From NCBI RefSeq assembly GCF_007993795.1, contig NZ_CP042476.1, positions 310,001 to 374,000 of the forward strand: 64,000 bases of DNA, given 5' to 3'. Below the pieces are notes generated by a model that was not told the origin of the DNA, made no database searches, and worked only from the letters and a program-made list of their open reading frames with translations. Position numbers and translations under genes: made by a program. Origin of the DNA: Antarcticibacterium arcticum. GTDB lineage: Bacteria > Bacteroidota > Bacteroidia > Flavobacteriales > Flavobacteriaceae. Below are positions 62,131-64,000 of the stretch, piece after piece; position 1 is the stretch's first letter; each line of letters starts with the position of its first letter.

Positions 62131-63165
62131 ATGAGAAGATTAAATTTATTGTATTTACTACCGGCTTTAGCTTTTCTATCCTGTAGTGAGGATTCAAGTA
62201 CAGACCCCCTAACCCCAGAAGAGCAAACTACCGGAACCATTGATGTTCTGGCAAATGTTGAAGCAGCTTACCCTAATGAAATTGGAAAAGTTTCAGAAGT
62301 TTATTTCGCAGGCCAAAAGATTGCGGTAGAAGAAATAGACGGAGAATATATATTTGAAGGAGATATAATGTTTACCCCCGATATGCTCTCTAATAAGGAA
62401 CAAAAGCTGGTTTATGAACCTGGCGAAAAAGTTTCCCAAAAAAGTGTGGGAAGAACTTCAGGAAGATGGCCAAATAATACCGTATATTACTCTATAGACA
62501 GTAACCTTTCCGGGAAAGAAAGGGTAACAGATGCCATCAAGCACTGGGAAGCTAATACCTCTTTGAAATTCGTTCAAAGATCTTCACAATCCAATTATGT
62601 ATATTTTACAAGTGGGTCAGGATGTTCTTCCTATGTGGGAATGATTGGTGGAAAACAGAATATCACCCTATCAACCTCTTGTTCTACAGGAAATACCATT
62701 CACGAGATAGGTCATGCAATAGGATTGTGGCACGAGCAGAGCAGAGTAGACAGAAGCAACCACATACAAATTCATTATGACAATATTCAAAGTGGTAGGG
62801 AGCATAACTTTAAAACCTATGCAGAAAATGGGGCAGACGGTAAAGAATTTACCAGCAGTCTTGATTTTGGCTCTATCATGATGTATGGTCCATATTCTTT
62901 TTCAAGTAACGGGCAGCCTACCATTACGAAGACTAATGGGAGTACCTATTCTGTACAAAGAACTGCCTTATCCAGCGGTGATAAGCAGGGGATAAATAGT
63001 ATGTATCCGGGTGGGACTACTGAACCAACCTATATTAATGGAGAAACTTATGTTATTTACGGCGTTACCGTTCTAAGACATAACGACTTATGGTACTATT
63101 ATTCCCGTACGTATGGATGGAAGCAAGTAGTACTTATAGGAACCTACTGGTATTATGCAAGATAA
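62131..63165 (+). CDS. Astacin-family (M12A) metalloprotease lipoprotein
   Basis: 344 residues. Lipobox with Cys18 (LAFLSC). A propeptide-like region covers about 20-105. The catalytic domain has the zinc motif HEIGHAIGLWHEQSR (His191, Glu192, His195, His201) and the Met-turn SIMMY (248-252), both complete. Cys165 and Cys184 could form the family disulfide. The last 45 residues are Tyr/Trp-rich (WYYYSRTYGWKQ) and may be a small binding module. It is anchored at the cell surface and probably active. A terminator follows. Confidence 0.93.
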   Translation: MRRLNLLYLLPALAFLSCSEDSSTDPLTPEEQTTGTIDVLANVEAAYPNEIGKVSEVYFAGQKIAVEEIDGEYIFEGDIMFTPDMLSNKEQKLVYEPGEKVSQKSVGRTSGRWPNNTVYYSIDSNLSGKERVTDAIKHWEANTSLKFVQRSSQSNYVYFTSGSGCSSYVGMIGGKQNITLSTSCSTGNTIHEIGHAIGLWHEQSRVDRSNHIQIHYDNIQSGREHNFKTYAENGADGKEFTSSLDFGSIMMYGPYSFSSNGQPTITKTNGSTYSVQRTALSSGDKQGINSMYPGGTTEPTYINGETYVIYGVTVLRHNDLWYYYSRTYGWKQVVLIGTYWYYAR

Positions 63166-63184
63166 TTTGTAACCTATATTAAAC

Positions 63185-63216
63185 AAAAAAACCGGATCAA
63201 GTATCCGGTTTTTTTT
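63185..63216 (+). terminator. Terminator after the astacin gene
   Basis: AAAAACCGGAT and ATCCGGTTTTT pair around CAAGT and run into T's. Confidence 0.9.
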
Positions 63217-63377
63217 GTGCTATGAGGTTCGCAGTTCACAGTTTATTGCGGAATAATTCCTCACTTTCTACAGGACCGCAATCCAATTTTAAACGTCTTA
63301 AAATTTTAACATCTAATGTTTATTTTTTTGTGCAAGGCTTTATACTTCAATAAGTTGTGGCGCGATAATTATGTAAA

Positions 63378-63962
63378 TCAAAGTTTAGGGATCTTTTCTG
63401 TAGCAAATTGTTCCATATCCTTAAAGAAGGATTTAAATTCTTGTTCAAACTCAGTATAGTATAGTTCCAGTTCTCTAACAGCCAGGTTCATTTGAGATTT
63501 GTTACCTGTACGGTGATTCATTTGGGAGAGGATCTCACCAATTCCCGGAACTGTGGCATATTTGAGAAGCCAGTTATCTCTTATCATAATTGGTAAAAAT
63601 CCCCTTATAGGAAGAGGCAGTACCTCAATATTTTGTTTTAACAGGTCGTAAAAATCGGCCACATACTCTTCCAATGGAATTAAAGAGTATACTTTCCAGT
63701 TGGCGGCCAAAAAATGATCGTATAGAATATCAATAATCACGGTGCTGTAATGGCTGTATATGGGAAAAAGCCTGCGTACCCCTTTCCTTACCGTTGGATG
63801 TGTATCAGTAAAAGTATCAATTGCCCTATGCAAGATGATGCCTTTTTGTATGCCTTTGGGGTAATGTATAAACTGTTTTCCTTTCACAGAATCTGCAATG
63901 AAATTCCCAATCTTAATTTGAGGATCATCACCGGAAAGGTAAATATGTGCTAAGAAATTCAT
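63378..63962 (-). CDS. ACP phosphodiesterase-like protein (AcpH/DUF479)
   Basis: 194 residues. MNFLAHIYLSGDDPQIKIGNFIADSVKG at the N-terminus (quoted by its first 10 and the GNFIADSVKG motif) and LHRAIDTFTDTHP supply the His/Asp metal ligands of the AcpH family, which removes the phosphopantetheine arm from acyl carrier protein. It is the last gene in the window and reads inward from the right edge. Confidence 0.85.
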   Translation of the reverse strand: MNFLAHIYLSGDDPQIKIGNFIADSVKGKQFIHYPKGIQKGIILHRAIDTFTDTHPTVRKGVRRLFPIYSHYSTVIIDILYDHFLAANWKVYSLIPLEEYVADFYDLLKQNIEVLPLPIRGFLPIMIRDNWLLKYATVPGIGEILSQMNHRTGNKSQMNLAVRELELYYTEFEQEFKSFFKDMEQFATEKIPKL

Positions 63963-64000
63963 TTATACAAGTTACTAATTAAACGATTGAAACAGTTTTA

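Overview
The window reads as a chromosomal segment of a member of the Flavobacteriia (Bacteroidota), probably a marine-type Flavobacteriaceae. The reasons are its AT-rich DNA, A-rich start regions with little Shine-Dalgarno signal, a single-cluster arginine pathway built on an acylornithine-type transcarbamylase (ArgF'), a fused alpha/beta 2-oxoacid dehydrogenase E1, lipoproteins with thrombospondin type 3 repeats, and Bacteroidota-style REP palindromes between and inside genes. No phage, integrase, transposase, CRISPR array, rRNA or complete tRNA was seen. Most of the window is core metabolism.

Layout. 1-4.3 kb: the 3' end of pxpC, then a small soluble protein, two paralogous seven-helix membrane proteins and a histidine kinase/response regulator pair. 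The three transcription units here are each preceded by the same composite intergenic element (a long-range stem enclosing a conserved AGCCCTACCT box, then an ACAAGGGG-N6-CCCC palindrome). This is the best candidate for an undescribed system. 4.5-6 kb: a GNAT-nitrilase fusion. 6.5-14.8 kb: a complete arginine operon (GNAT acyltransferase, argG, argC, argD, argF', argB, argE, argH) ending in a strong terminator. 15-21.7 kb: ilvD-ilvB-ilvN-ilvC-ilvA. 22.4-26.6 kb: leuABCD on the opposite strand, converging on ilvA across a REP-rich spacer.

26.8-34.1 kb: an unknown helical protein, a MATE transporter, a pseudouridine synthase, panB, an NTF2-like protein, a CPBP protease and sdaA. 34.4-36.6 kb: dnaK with a sigma-54-like promoter motif and a duplicated terminator block. 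36.6-47.3 kb: an atypical Nramp homologue, an esterase, menaquinone genes (hotdog thioesterase, menF, menD, menB) and small conserved proteins, ending in two bacterial-PH membrane proteins. 47.3-56.4 kb (minus strand): fused E1, a catalytically dead M1-like outer-membrane protein, a LOG-family protein and uvrA. 56.9-63.2 kb: a LuxR-type regulator with a degenerate receiver, two paralogous TSP3 lipoproteins and an astacin-like lipoprotein. 63.4 kb: an ACP phosphodiesterase-like gene.

How the genes work together: arg, ilv and leu genes form three tightly overlapping biosynthetic operons, and panB draws on the same 2-oxoisovalerate pool that ilvD makes and fused E1 degrades. Four conserved single-copy genes (ilvA, sdaA, menF, menB) are each broken by exactly one missing base, and in all four the frame is restored by adding one G to a coding-strand G-run. 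This points to a systematic homopolymer error in the assembly rather than four real pseudogenes.
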